DNA of 64,000 nt, from the NCBI RefSeq assembly GCF_002018875.1, contig NZ_MVOL01000009.1:124001-188000 (forward strand), written 5' to 3'. This stretch comes from Pseudomonas sp. MF4836. GTDB lineage: Bacteria > Pseudomonadota > Gammaproteobacteria > Pseudomonadales > Pseudomonadaceae. Both the position numbers and the translations under genes were made by a program. The notes below the pieces were generated by a model. It was not told the DNA's origin. It saw nothing but the letters and a program-made list of their open reading frames with translations, and did not search any database. This document shows positions 7,636-15,473 of the stretch, in pieces. Within the stretch, counting starts at the first letter, position 1. Every line of letters begins with the position of its first letter.

Positions 7636-8858
7636 GTCTGATTCAACGCATCGATGCCCTGCTGCCGCAGACCCAGTGCGGTAAATGCGGCCATCCCGGA
7701 TGCAAACCCTACGCCCAGGGCATTGCCGACGGCGAGGCGATCAACAAGTGCCCACCGGGTGGCAGCGAAACCATTGCCAGCCTCGCCCGGTTGCTGCAGG
7801 TTCCGGTACTGGAACTGGACACCAGCCGCGGCTCGGCCCCGGCGCAGATCGCCTTTATCCGCGAGGCCGAGTGCATCGGCTGCACCAAGTGCATACAAGC
7901 CTGCCCGGTGGATGCCATCGTCGGCGCGGCGAAGCTGATGCACACCGTGATCATCGACGAGTGCACCGGTTGCGACCTTTGCGTGGCGCCCTGCCCGGTC
8001 GATTGCATCGAGATGCAGCCGCTGCCATTGGCCAGCGTGCTGCCGATCGTCGGCGGCCTGGCGCCCGACCTCGCACAGCAACGCGCCCGCAATGCCAAGC
8101 GCGACCATGCCCGGCGCCGCTTCGAGCAGCGCAACGCCCGACTGCAACGTGAAGAACAGCAAAAACTGGCCGAACGCCAAGCCCGGGCGCAGCGCGCCGT
8201 GCAGGCCAGCACCAGCACCAGCACCAGCACCAGCAGCCTGAATCCGGTGCAGGCGGCCGTCGAAAGGGTTCGCGCGCAAAAAGCGGCGGCAGCCGATGCG
8301 GCGCTGAAAAAAGCCAAGATCGATCTGGCCATGAGCCGCGCGCAGTTGAACAAATCCCTGAAAGCCTTCGGTCATCCACCGACCTTTGAGCAGCAGGCGC
8401 AGTTGATCATCCTGCAACGCCAATTCGAGGCGGCCGAGCAGGTCCTGGCCGAACTTGAATCCACGGCCCCCGCTCCCACAGCAGCGCCCGCAGCCAAGGA
8501 CCCGGATCTCAAGAAAGCCAAGATCCAGCTGGCCATGCGCCGCGCCGAGCTGAAAAAAGCCCAGAGCGATGCCGCTCCCGAGGCACAGCTGGCCGTCTTG
8601 AGCGCGGCCCTGGCCGAGGCCGAGCAGGCCCTGCACGCTGCCGAGGCGGCAAGCGCGAAACCGGCGCCGAACCTGACCCGGGTCGAGAAACGCCCGATCG
8701 ACACTCAACTGCGCCAACTGAAAACCGAACTGGCTTACGCCCGGGCCGAGGTGAGCAAGCTCGAGCGCCATGCCGACACTTCGCCAGAGCTGCTGGCCAA
8801 GGCCCGCGAACGATTGGCCGAAGCCGAGCGCCAGGTGCAGGCCCATGCCCCCAACTGA
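7632..8858 (+). CDS. rnfB: RnfB-like ferredoxin without membrane anchor, with long repeat tail
   Basis: Iron-sulfur subunit of 408 residues, about twice the usual RnfB. It starts directly in the [4Fe-4S] domain (C16, C19, C24, C40), so the N-terminal transmembrane helix of ordinary RnfB is missing. Two 4Fe-4S ferredoxin motifs follow (CIGCTKCIQACP and CTGCDLCVAPCP, about residues 80-125). Residues about 145-408 form an Ala/Gln/Lys/Glu-rich tail predicted to be helical or coiled coil, with three related units beginning KKAKIDLAMSRAQL (226), KKAKIQLAMRRAEL (294) and TQLRQLKTELAYAR (about 357), plus a TSTSTSTS linker near 193. Such repeats are usual in the tail of RnfC, which is absent here. ATG overlaps the rnfA stop by four bases. 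Confidence 0.85.
   Translation: MSLIQRIDALLPQTQCGKCGHPGCKPYAQGIADGEAINKCPPGGSETIASLARLLQVPVLELDTSRGSAPAQIAFIREAECIGCTKCIQACPVDAIVGAAKLMHTVIIDECTGCDLCVAPCPVDCIEMQPLPLASVLPIVGGLAPDLAQQRARNAKRDHARRRFEQRNARLQREEQQKLAERQARAQRAVQASTSTSTSTSSLNPVQAAVERVRAQKAAAADAALKKAKIDLAMSRAQLNKSLKAFGHPPTFEQQAQLIILQRQFEAAEQVLAELESTAPAPTAAPAAKDPDLKKAKIQLAMRRAELKKAQSDAAPEAQLAVLSAALAEAEQALHAAEAASAKPAPNLTRVEKRPIDTQLRQLKTELAYARAEVSKLERHADTSPELLAKARERLAEAERQVQAHAPN
8205..8237 (+). repeat. In-frame ACCAGC hexanucleotide repeat in rnfB
   Basis: One GCCAGC unit followed by four perfect ACCAGC units and AGC. It encodes a Thr-Ser linker between the ferredoxin part and the tail of RnfB. Because the unit is six bases, copy-number change would alter linker length without a frameshift. 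Confidence 0.85.
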
Positions 8859-9846
8859 ACAACTGGCCCAGTCGGAACCACGCCTGCAGCAGGCCATGCA
8901 GCGGGTGCTGCTGGCCACCCTGCCCGGGGTGTTGGTGCTGGTGTGGTTTTACGGTTGGGGGGTGCTGATCAACGGGTTATTGGCCAGCGCCACGGCCTTG
9001 GCGGTAGAAGCTGCGGTGCTGCGGCTACGTGCCTGGCCGCTGAAGCCATCCCTCGGCGACGGCAGCGCCCTGGTCAGCGCCACCTTGCTCGCCCTGGCAT
9101 TGCCGCCCTATTGCCCCTGGTGGCTGACCGTCAGCGCCAGTGCCAGCGCCCTGCTGCTGGGCAAGCACCTGTACGGAGGCCTGGGTAAAAACCCGTTCAA
9201 CCCGGCGATGCTCGGCTACGCGCTGATGCTGGTGTGCTTCCCGCAACAGATGACTCATTGGCCGACGTCCCACGGCATGGACCTGCTCGGCGGCCTGCAG
9301 CAGATCTTCGGCGTCGATTTCGGATCGGAAGTGCCGGACGCCTGGGCCCAGGCCACGGCACTGGACAGCCTGCGGATCAATAAAAGCCTGACCATCGACG
9401 AGCTGTTCGCCGGCAATGCGGCCTTCGGCCGTTTCGGCGGCCGCGGCAGCGAATGGGTCAACCTGGCCTTTCTGACCGGCGGCCTCTTCTTGCTGCAACA
9501 ACGGGTAATCAGCTGGCACGCCCCTGTCGGCATGCTCGGCAGCCTGTTTATCATCAGCCTGCTGTGCTGGAACGGCTCGGGTTCGGACTCCCACGGCTCG
9601 CCATTTTTCCACCTGCTCACCGGTGCCAGCATGCTCGGTGCGTTTTTTATCGTCACCGAGCCCATCTCCGGCCCGAAAGCCGCCAAGGCGCGGCTGCTGT
9701 TCGGTGTCGGCGTGGGCCTGCTGACGTACCTGATCCGCACCTGGGGCGGTTACCCGGATGGCGTAGCCTTTGCCGTGCTGCTGATGAACCTGGCCGTTCC
9801 CGCCCTGGAGCGTTTGGTCGCTCCCGTCGCGCAGGCGCAAGCATGA
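8845..9846 (+). CDS. rnfD: RnfD/RsxD-like flavin-binding membrane subunit
   Basis: Integral membrane subunit of 333 residues. It keeps the family motifs LYGGLGKNPFNPAMLGY (about residues 110-126), the covalent-FMN region AQATALD with Thr171, and LTGASMLGAFFI...GGYPDGVAFAVLL near the C-terminus. About ten hydrophobic segments are seen. The start at 8845 overlaps the 3' end of rnfB by 14 bases; a longer frame starting at 8770 lies wholly inside rnfB and was rejected. It follows rnfB directly, with no rnfC between them as in canonical rnfABCDGE clusters. Confidence 0.88.
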   Translation: MPPTEQLAQSEPRLQQAMQRVLLATLPGVLVLVWFYGWGVLINGLLASATALAVEAAVLRLRAWPLKPSLGDGSALVSATLLALALPPYCPWWLTVSASASALLLGKHLYGGLGKNPFNPAMLGYALMLVCFPQQMTHWPTSHGMDLLGGLQQIFGVDFGSEVPDAWAQATALDSLRINKSLTIDELFAGNAAFGRFGGRGSEWVNLAFLTGGLFLLQQRVISWHAPVGMLGSLFIISLLCWNGSGSDSHGSPFFHLLTGASMLGAFFIVTEPISGPKAAKARLLFGVGVGLLTYLIRTWGGYPDGVAFAVLLMNLAVPALERLVAPVAQAQA

Positions 9847-10454
9847 GCCGCCGCCGGAGTGTGTTGATGCTGGTGCTGCTGGCCGGCGCTGGCATCGCGG
9901 TGAGCTATTTCGCCCAGCAGGCCGCCAGCCCGCGAATCGCTGCCGAACAACGGGCGAGCCAAGCCCGCGAACTGCTCGATCTGCTGCCTGTGGGCAGCTA
10001 CGACAATCAACCCCTGGACCAGCCGTTGCCCCTCCAGCATCTGGTTCTGAGCAACAGCACCCTGCTCGGCGGTTACCGCGCCAGCCGCGCCGGCCAACCC
10101 AGCGCGCTGTTGCTCCGCAGCCAAGTCACAGGTTATGCGGGCCCCATCGAGCTGTTGATCGCCATCGATGCCAATGGCCAGCTGCTGGGCAGCAAAAGCC
10201 TCAAGCAAGGGGAAACCCCGGGCCTGGGCGGGCGGATCGCCGAACAACCCAATGGCTGGCTGCAAGGTTTTGCCGGCAAATCGCGCAACGATCCCGCCGA
10301 CAACGCCTGGGCCCTGAAGAAAGACCAGGGGCAGTTCGATCAGATGGCCGGCGCCACCATCACTTCTCGGGCGGTGATCAACGCCCTGCATGATGCGCTG
10401 CGCTATTTCGACGAACACCGGGATCAACTGCTGACAGGTGCGGCCAATGAATAA
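9843..10454 (+). CDS. rnfG: RnfG/RsxG-like flavoprotein subunit
   Basis: Subunit of 203 residues with one N-terminal membrane helix (residues about 6-24) and a periplasmic FMN-binding domain. The covalent flavin motif is MAGATITSRAV, with Thr172 in the expected place, and GETPGLGGRI upstream matches the family. It begins at an ATG overlapping the rnfD stop and ends overlapping rnfE, so translation is coupled through the operon. Confidence 0.87.
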   Translation: MSRRRSVLMLVLLAGAGIAVSYFAQQAASPRIAAEQRASQARELLDLLPVGSYDNQPLDQPLPLQHLVLSNSTLLGGYRASRAGQPSALLLRSQVTGYAGPIELLIAIDANGQLLGSKSLKQGETPGLGGRIAEQPNGWLQGFAGKSRNDPADNAWALKKDQGQFDQMAGATITSRAVINALHDALRYFDEHRDQLLTGAANE

Positions 10455-11040
10455 GCCCTCTGCACTGCACTATTCACTGACGCTGGTGGCGCTGATCGGT
10501 GCCAGCGACTCCCTGGTCAAGGCAGTGGGCCTGTCGCTGGCATCAGTGCTGGTCATCAGCCTGTACGCCCTGGGCATGAAAGGCCTGCGACGCCTGATCA
10601 GCAGTGACCTGCATTGGCTGGCCGGCCTGCTGCTCAGCGCCACACTGAGCAGTTGCGCAGCCCTGGCGATGCAAGCCTGGGCCTTCGAACTGCATCAGCA
10701 ACTGGGGATTTACCTGGGCCTGATCGCGCTGCAATGCGTACTGCTGGAACACGGTGGTTTCTTCAATGGCCAAGGGCAAGTGCGCCAGATCGGCGCGTTC
10801 TGCCTGTTACTGATCACCCTGGGTGCCTTGCGTGAAGTGCTGGGCAGCGGCTCTTTGGGCAACCATCTCGGATGGCTGGCCGGCCGCTACGGGGCCGACT
10901 GGCCGGCCTGGATCGCCAGCCTACACGGCAATCTGCACCTGCTGAGCCTCGCCCCCGGCGGTTTTATACTGCTGGGCTTGCTGCTGGCAGCCAGACAGGC
11001 CTGGGCCTCAACCTCACACCGACCGCCTTCAAGGAACTGA
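10447..11040 (+). CDS. rnfE: RnfE/RsxE-like membrane subunit, one cluster cysteine left
   Basis: Membrane protein of 197 residues, partner of RnfA. The first conserved cysteine region (LLGLCPLLA in E. coli, from memory) reads LIGASDSLV here, so Cys is Ser20; the second (VTNCIVV) reads ALQCVLL and keeps Cys97. LGALREVLGSGSLG and the C-terminal APGGFILLGLLLA match the family well. The start at 10447 overlaps the rnfG stop by eight bases. The sequence is more diverged than RnfD or RnfG. Confidence 0.8.
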   Translation: MNKPSALHYSLTLVALIGASDSLVKAVGLSLASVLVISLYALGMKGLRRLISSDLHWLAGLLLSATLSSCAALAMQAWAFELHQQLGIYLGLIALQCVLLEHGGFFNGQGQVRQIGAFCLLLITLGALREVLGSGSLGNHLGWLAGRYGADWPAWIASLHGNLHLLSLAPGGFILLGLLLAARQAWASTSHRPPSRN

Positions 11041-11047
11041 ATCACCC

Positions 11048-11686
11048 ATGAATGCCGCAAAACGCCTGGAAATATTCCGACGGTTTCACGAAGACAATCC
11101 CGAACCAAAAACCGAATTGGCCTACTCGTCGCCATTCGAACTGCTGATCTCGGTGATTTTATCGGCCCAGTCCACCGACGTCGGGGTCAACAAGGCGACG
11201 GCCAAACTGTATCCGGTGGCCAATACGCCGGCGGCCATTTACGCCTTGGGGGTCGAAGGCCTGTCCCAGTACATCAAGACCATCGGCCTGTACAACAGCA
11301 AGGCAAAGAACGTCATCGAAACCTGCCGCCTGCTGCTGGAGCGCCATAACGGTGAAGTCCCGCAAACCCGTGAAGAGCTCGAGGCCCTGCCTGGCGTCGG
11401 CCGCAAGACCGCCAATGTGGTGCTCAACACGGCGTTTCGCCAGCTGACCATGGCCGTCGACACGCATATTTTTCGGGTCAGCAACCGGACCGGGATCGCG
11501 CCCGGCAAGAATGTGGTGGAAGTGGAAACCAAGCTGATGAAGTTTGTGCCCAAGGAGTTTCTCCTTGATGCTCATCATTGGCTGATCCTCCATGGGCGCT
11601 ATGTGTGCCTGGCGCGCAAGCCGCGCTGCGGCAGTTGCCGGATCGAAGACTTGTGCGAATACAAGCAAAAGACTTCGGACGATTGA
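11048..11686 (+). CDS. nth: Endonuclease III (DNA glycosylase/AP lyase)
   Basis: Base-excision repair enzyme that removes oxidised pyrimidines. The 212-residue protein has the helix-hairpin-helix LPGVGRKTANVV (about residues 115-126) with the catalytic Lys in GRKTAN, the catalytic Asp in VDTHIFRVSNR, and the C-terminal [4Fe-4S] loop C-X6-C-X2-C-X5-C (CLARKPRCGSCRIEDLC). It lies seven bases after rnfE, the same rnf-nth linkage seen in enterobacteria and P. aeruginosa. Confidence 0.97.
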   Translation: MNAAKRLEIFRRFHEDNPEPKTELAYSSPFELLISVILSAQSTDVGVNKATAKLYPVANTPAAIYALGVEGLSQYIKTIGLYNSKAKNVIETCRLLLERHNGEVPQTREELEALPGVGRKTANVVLNTAFRQLTMAVDTHIFRVSNRTGIAPGKNVVEVETKLMKFVPKEFLLDAHHWLILHGRYVCLARKPRCGSCRIEDLCEYKQKTSDD

Positions 11687-11793
11687 GTAACCATTGATTT
11701 TGATGATCGGTCGATTGAAAAAATCTTTTTTACCCGCCAGGAGAATATCGCTATAAGGAGCGCCAATGGCAGTCTTAGCCTGGAGTTGACCTT

Positions 11794-11973
11794 ATGAGCA
11801 CTGGCAAAGAACAACTGGACGTAGAAGACGATTTTATTGCTGTTGAACCAGAAGAGGCTGAGCCGGTGGTTGAGGTGGCAAAGACCAACCTGAACAAGCG
11901 CCGCACCATTGACAACCTCCTCGAAGAACGCCGCCTGCAAAAGCAGCTGGCCGATTACGACTTCGATCTGTAA
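11794..11973 (+). CDS. Small acidic protein, PA3496-like
   Basis: Short gene of 59 codons beginning MSTGKEQLDVEDDF and ending EERRLQKQLADYDFDL. The N-terminal half is Glu/Asp-rich and the C-terminal half is a basic then amphipathic helix. There is no signal peptide or membrane segment. A small protein downstream of nth is conserved in Pseudomonas (PA3496 in P. aeruginosa; named a putative envelope integrity protein in some annotations). Function is not known to me. Codon use matches neighbouring genes, supporting a real gene. Confidence 0.8.
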   Translation: MSTGKEQLDVEDDFIAVEPEEAEPVVEVAKTNLNKRRTIDNLLEERRLQKQLADYDFDL

Positions 11974-12083
11974 TTCCAGGAAAGCCCCAGCCACTCGGGC
12001 CTTCCTGTCGGCGCCAGGTCTACCCGGCGACTTGGCGTCTGTCCTTCATCCCTTCGCCGGAGCAAACTCCATCCACTCGTTGT

Positions 12084-12710
12084 TCACGCCAGCTTATGGC
12101 GCTGGGCAAATTCAATCAGGTCCACCAGCGAGCGGGCATTGAGCTTGGAAAGCAGCCGCCGCTTGTAGGTGCTCACCGTCTTGTTGCTCAAACTCAGGCC
12201 TTCGGCAATCTCCTTGTTACTCAAGCCGGAGGTGAGTTGCTTCAACACCATCAACTCCCTTGCCGAGAGCAATTCCACCATCTCCTCTTCAGTGGACAAG
12301 CCCTGGCAGGACCGCAACGTGTGTAAGGCTTCGTTGGGAAAGTAACTGTAACCGGCCTCCACCGCCTTGATCGCACTGATCAGTTCAGTGATGTCCTGTT
12401 GCTTGCAGATATAACCAGCGGCGCCGGCCTGCATGCAACGCATTGAAAAGGGCCCGGGTAGTTGCAGAGTCAATACCAGGATTTTAATAGTCATCGCTTT
12501 TGAAGTCAGACGGGTTATAACTTCCAGACCATCAAGTTTTGGAATGCCGATATCCAGTATCAAAATATCCGGCATCAACTCAAGTGCGAGTTGCAACGCA
12601 TCCAAACCATTGTCTGCCTCGGCAATCACCTTGAAACCATGGCGTTCCATCAGCATGCGCACCGCCAGACGAATGACGGGGTGATCATCCACGATCAATA
12701 CTCTTTTCAT
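12084..12710 (-). CDS. NarL/LuxR-family response regulator, BvgA/RocA-like
   Basis: Cytosolic transcription factor of 208 residues. The receiver domain (1-120) has the acidic pair VDDH, phosphoacceptor Asp54 in ILDIGIPKLDG, and the Lys in GYICKQQ. The C-terminal HTH (about 143-205) reads LSARELMVLKQLTSGLSNKEIAEGL, then SNKTVSTYK. The start MKRVLIVDDH was chosen because a frame extension upstream has no homologous residues. No histidine kinase is adjacent, so it is an orphan regulator. BvgA/EvgA/RocA1-type regulators have this short single-receiver layout; the target genes are unknown. Confidence 0.88.
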   Translation of the reverse strand: MKRVLIVDDHPVIRLAVRMLMERHGFKVIAEADNGLDALQLALELMPDILILDIGIPKLDGLEVITRLTSKAMTIKILVLTLQLPGPFSMRCMQAGAAGYICKQQDITELISAIKAVEAGYSYFPNEALHTLRSCQGLSTEEEMVELLSARELMVLKQLTSGLSNKEIAEGLSLSNKTVSTYKRRLLSKLNARSLVDLIEFAQRHKLA

Positions 12711-13015
12711 AGGCACTTCCGAATTCAAGGCATAATTGTTAATCCACACAATAACCCGCCATCCTGCCCTTGGCACCGCGTGCCCATGGGCTACAGCAGT
12801 ACAGAGACGATCCTTACAAACAATGAGGATTTGCCTTACAAAAACAGTCAAAAGGCGACATCCTTGCAACTAGCTAATTTAAGATAGTTCTGTATACCTG
12901 CTACTTTTCGTATTAATAATCAACTATCCATATCACTTCGAAAAACACCTCGTAGTGCATGCATTGGTTAATTGCGCGATAAGACTCACAACTAGAGCAA
13001 CCGAGTTACCGAGCA
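12711..13015. other. AT-rich intergenic region upstream of the response regulator
   Basis: No credible gene on either strand. The stretch is clearly AT-richer than its surroundings and presumably holds the promoter of the response regulator on the minus strand. GATAGTT (12883-12889) and AACTATC (12922-12928) form a widely spaced inverted repeat; I see no known operator. Confidence 0.5.
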
Positions 13016-13016
13016 C

Positions 13017-13046
13017 AAAAAAGCCCTGCACAAGGCAGGGCTTTTT
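13017..13046 (-). terminator. Terminator of argG
   Basis: AGCCCTGC and GCAGGGCT form a perfect 8-bp stem around ACAAG, flanked by A5 and T5, so it can act on both strands. It lies 17 bases past the argG stop. Confidence 0.9.
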
Positions 13047-13062
13047 CACAGCGGTTCAAGGA

Positions 13063-14280
13063 TCAGAACAGTGTCCGACCTTTATTGGCCGCAATGCGCA
13101 TACGCAAGGCATTCAACTTGATGAAGCCGGCAGCGTCTGCCTGGTTATAGGCACCGCCATCTTCTTCAAAGGTTGCGATGTTGGCGTCGAACAGCGACTC
13201 ATCGGACTTGCGACCGGTAACGATCACGTTGCCTTTGTACAGTTTCAGGCGAACCACACCGTTAACGTGAGCCTGGGAAGCGTCGATCATCTGTTGCAGC
13301 ATCAGACGCTCAGGGCTCCACCAGTAGCCGGTGTAGATCAGGCTGGCGTACTTGGGCATCAGCTCGTCTTTGAGGTGAGCCACTTCACGGTCCAGGGTGA
13401 TGGACTCGATGGCGCGGTGCGCACGCAGCATGATGGTGCCGCCCGGGGTTTCGTAGCAGCCACGGGACTTCATGCCGACGTAACGGTTCTCGACGATGTC
13501 GAGACGGCCGATACCGTGTTCGCCACCGATACGGTTCAGGGTCGCGAGCACGGTAGCCGGAGTCATTTCAACGCCGTCCAGTGCCACGATGTCGCCGTTG
13601 CGGTAGGTCAGTTCCAGGTACTGCGGGGTGTCGGGAGCCTTCTCCGGGGAGACGGTCCAACGCCACATGTCTTCTTCGTGCTCGGTCCAGGTGTCTTCCA
13701 GCACGCCGCCTTCATAGGAGATGTGCAGCAGGTTGGCATCCATCGAGTACGGGGATTTCTTCTTGCCGTGACGCTCGATCGGGATGTTGTGCTTCTCGGC
13801 GTAGTCCATCAGCTTCTCGCGGGACAGCAGGTCCCACTCGCGCCAAGGAGCAATCACTTTCACGCCCGGCTTGAGGGCATAGGCGCCCAGTTCGAAACGA
13901 ACCTGGTCGTTGCCTTTGCCGGTGGCGCCATGGGAAATGGCGTCGGCGCCGGTTTCGTTGGCAATTTCGATCAAACGCTTGGCGATCAACGGACGCGCGA
14001 TAGAGGTACCCAGCAGGTACTCACCTTCGTAAACGGTGTTGGCGCGGAACATCGGGAAAACGAAATCGCGGACAAACTCTTCGCGCAGGTCGTCGATATA
14101 AATCTCTTTCACGCCCATGGCTTGCGCCTTGGCACGTGCAGGTTCGACCTCTTCGCCCTGACCCAGATCGGCGGTGAACGTCACCACTTCACAGTTATAA
14201 GTATCCTGCAGCCACTTGAGGATCACCGAAGTGTCCAGGCCGCCGGAATACGCCAGAACGACCTTGTTAACGTCCGCCAT
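13063..14280 (-). CDS. argG: Argininosuccinate synthase
   Basis: Condenses citrulline and aspartate with ATP, the penultimate step of arginine synthesis. The 405-residue protein begins MADVNKVVLAYSGGLDTS, the N-type ATP pyrophosphatase P-loop, and includes HGATGKGNDQVRFE near residue 120 for citrulline/aspartate binding. An upstream in-frame extension of 12 codons was rejected because homologues start at MADV. It lies with motY and pyrC as in P. aeruginosa; argF, the preceding pathway step, is at 22692. Confidence 0.98.
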   Translation of the reverse strand: MADVNKVVLAYSGGLDTSVILKWLQDTYNCEVVTFTADLGQGEEVEPARAKAQAMGVKEIYIDDLREEFVRDFVFPMFRANTVYEGEYLLGTSIARPLIAKRLIEIANETGADAISHGATGKGNDQVRFELGAYALKPGVKVIAPWREWDLLSREKLMDYAEKHNIPIERHGKKKSPYSMDANLLHISYEGGVLEDTWTEHEEDMWRWTVSPEKAPDTPQYLELTYRNGDIVALDGVEMTPATVLATLNRIGGEHGIGRLDIVENRYVGMKSRGCYETPGGTIMLRAHRAIESITLDREVAHLKDELMPKYASLIYTGYWWSPERLMLQQMIDASQAHVNGVVRLKLYKGNVIVTGRKSDESLFDANIATFEEDGGAYNQADAAGFIKLNALRMRIAANKGRTLF

Positions 14281-14409
14281 GCCATCACTCCACGGGGTTG
14301 TACGGAAAGCCGTCAAGTCTACCGATCAACGCGGATAATTTACAGAGGCGCGACAGCTTATGACGACGAAGCGACAGATTATGTCGAGCGCGCGACGACT
14401 ACAGCCGTT

Positions 14410-15318
14410 TCAGGACGTCGCCGCGGCATTGGGTGTGGCGGCGGCTTGAGGCGCCGGCTTTTCGACAGGAGCGACACGCTCCAGGTGCACATTGACCCGA
14501 CGGTTCTTGGCCCGATTGGCCGGGTTGGTATTGGGGGCCAACGGGTAACGCTCACCGTGAAAACGCATGGTGATCTGTGATTCGGGTATGCCATTGGCCT
14601 TCAGGTAATCCAACACTGCCAGCGCCCTGCGCCGCGACAGATCGCGGTTGGTCAGGCGGTTGCCGCTGTTGTCGGAATGCCCGTCCAGCTCGATGTGATT
14701 GACCGTGGGATCAGCCTTGAGAAACTCCAGGATCACTTGCAGCTTGGCCTTGGCCTGGGCATCCAGCTCGGTGCCGGTGCCCGGGAAGCCGATTTCGGCC
14801 TGCTTCACCTGTTCGTAATTCATCGGCAACAACTTCGCCGTGCAGCTTTGATAGTCACTGTAGGCCTTGCTGAATTTCACCGGCAACAGCCGCACTTCGG
14901 ACACACCGCCTTCGCGGGAGTAGTGACGCACCACCGGGCTGCGCCCATCCAGCAAACCGTTGATCAGCCGGCCAGCCTGCACCTGCGAGCTATTGAACAT
15001 CACCCCGCCGCTGCCGGCCTTGACCGCACCCAGGTTGATATCACCGCGCCCCGGCTGCCAGGGTGCTGCCGCGGCGAGCAAGGTCGCCGAGCCCCCGCCC
15101 TGCATCGGATTGAAGCTCTTGAGGCGGAAAGTCGCCTGCTCACCCGCCCGGCGCACGAACTCGCCGGAGCCGAAATCGGTGATCGGCTGAGTCAGGCGGC
15201 ACTCGAATTTGTCACCTTCGACCGTCCACTCAATGCTCTCCAGACGGGTCTGGAAAGTGAGAGCCATCGCAGGCAGGCTGGCAAACACGCTGAGCAGGAC
15301 TAGATAATGCTGGCGCAC
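14410..15318 (-). CDS. motY: MotY-like OmpA-family flagellar stator-associated protein
   Basis: Periplasmic protein of 302 residues that in Pseudomonas and Vibrio forms the T-ring holding the stators at the flagellar motor. It starts at a GTG preceded by GGAG, followed by a signal peptide (VFASLPAMA, cleavage before LTFQTR). Residues about 25-150 are the MotY-specific N-terminal domain, and about 170-285 an OmpA-like peptidoglycan-binding domain with ELDGHSDNSGN and NRRVNVHLE. Position beside pyrC matches PA3526 (motY). A Pro/Ala-rich tail follows the OmpA domain. Confidence 0.88.
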   Translation of the reverse strand: MRQHYLVLLSVFASLPAMALTFQTRLESIEWTVEGDKFECRLTQPITDFGSGEFVRRAGEQATFRLKSFNPMQGGGSATLLAAAAPWQPGRGDINLGAVKAGSGGVMFNSSQVQAGRLINGLLDGRSPVVRHYSREGGVSEVRLLPVKFSKAYSDYQSCTAKLLPMNYEQVKQAEIGFPGTGTELDAQAKAKLQVILEFLKADPTVNHIELDGHSDNSGNRLTNRDLSRRRALAVLDYLKANGIPESQITMRFHGERYPLAPNTNPANRAKNRRVNVHLERVAPVEKPAPQAAATPNAAATS

Positions 15319-15473
15319 GGGAGGCTCCACTGACTTGTACAGATCAAAATCAACATGCCCGTTTACGGCACACCTACGGGATATCGGAAGCTTTACGCAA
15401 AACTTGATAGCGAGTGCCTGGATGAGTCTTTTCCGGTAGCATTCCCCCGAGTTTGACCCGCCTGGAATCCCCA

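Noticed and set aside
8770..8844. Longer N-terminus for RnfD starting at 8770
   Set aside because: It lies wholly within rnfB in another frame and encodes Pro/Arg-rich sequence unlike RnfD; the ATG at 8845 gives the family N-terminus.
7434..8918. Open frame of 494 codons on the minus strand opposite rnfA/rnfB
   Set aside because: The low-complexity Gly/Gln/Leu protein is the complement of the rnfB repeat tail; no ribosome-binding site or family motif.
12955..14580. Open frame of 541 codons on the plus strand opposite argG
   Set aside because: It is the antisense shadow of a highly conserved gene in GC-rich DNA, has no recognisable motif, and spans the argG terminator and the argG-motY gap.
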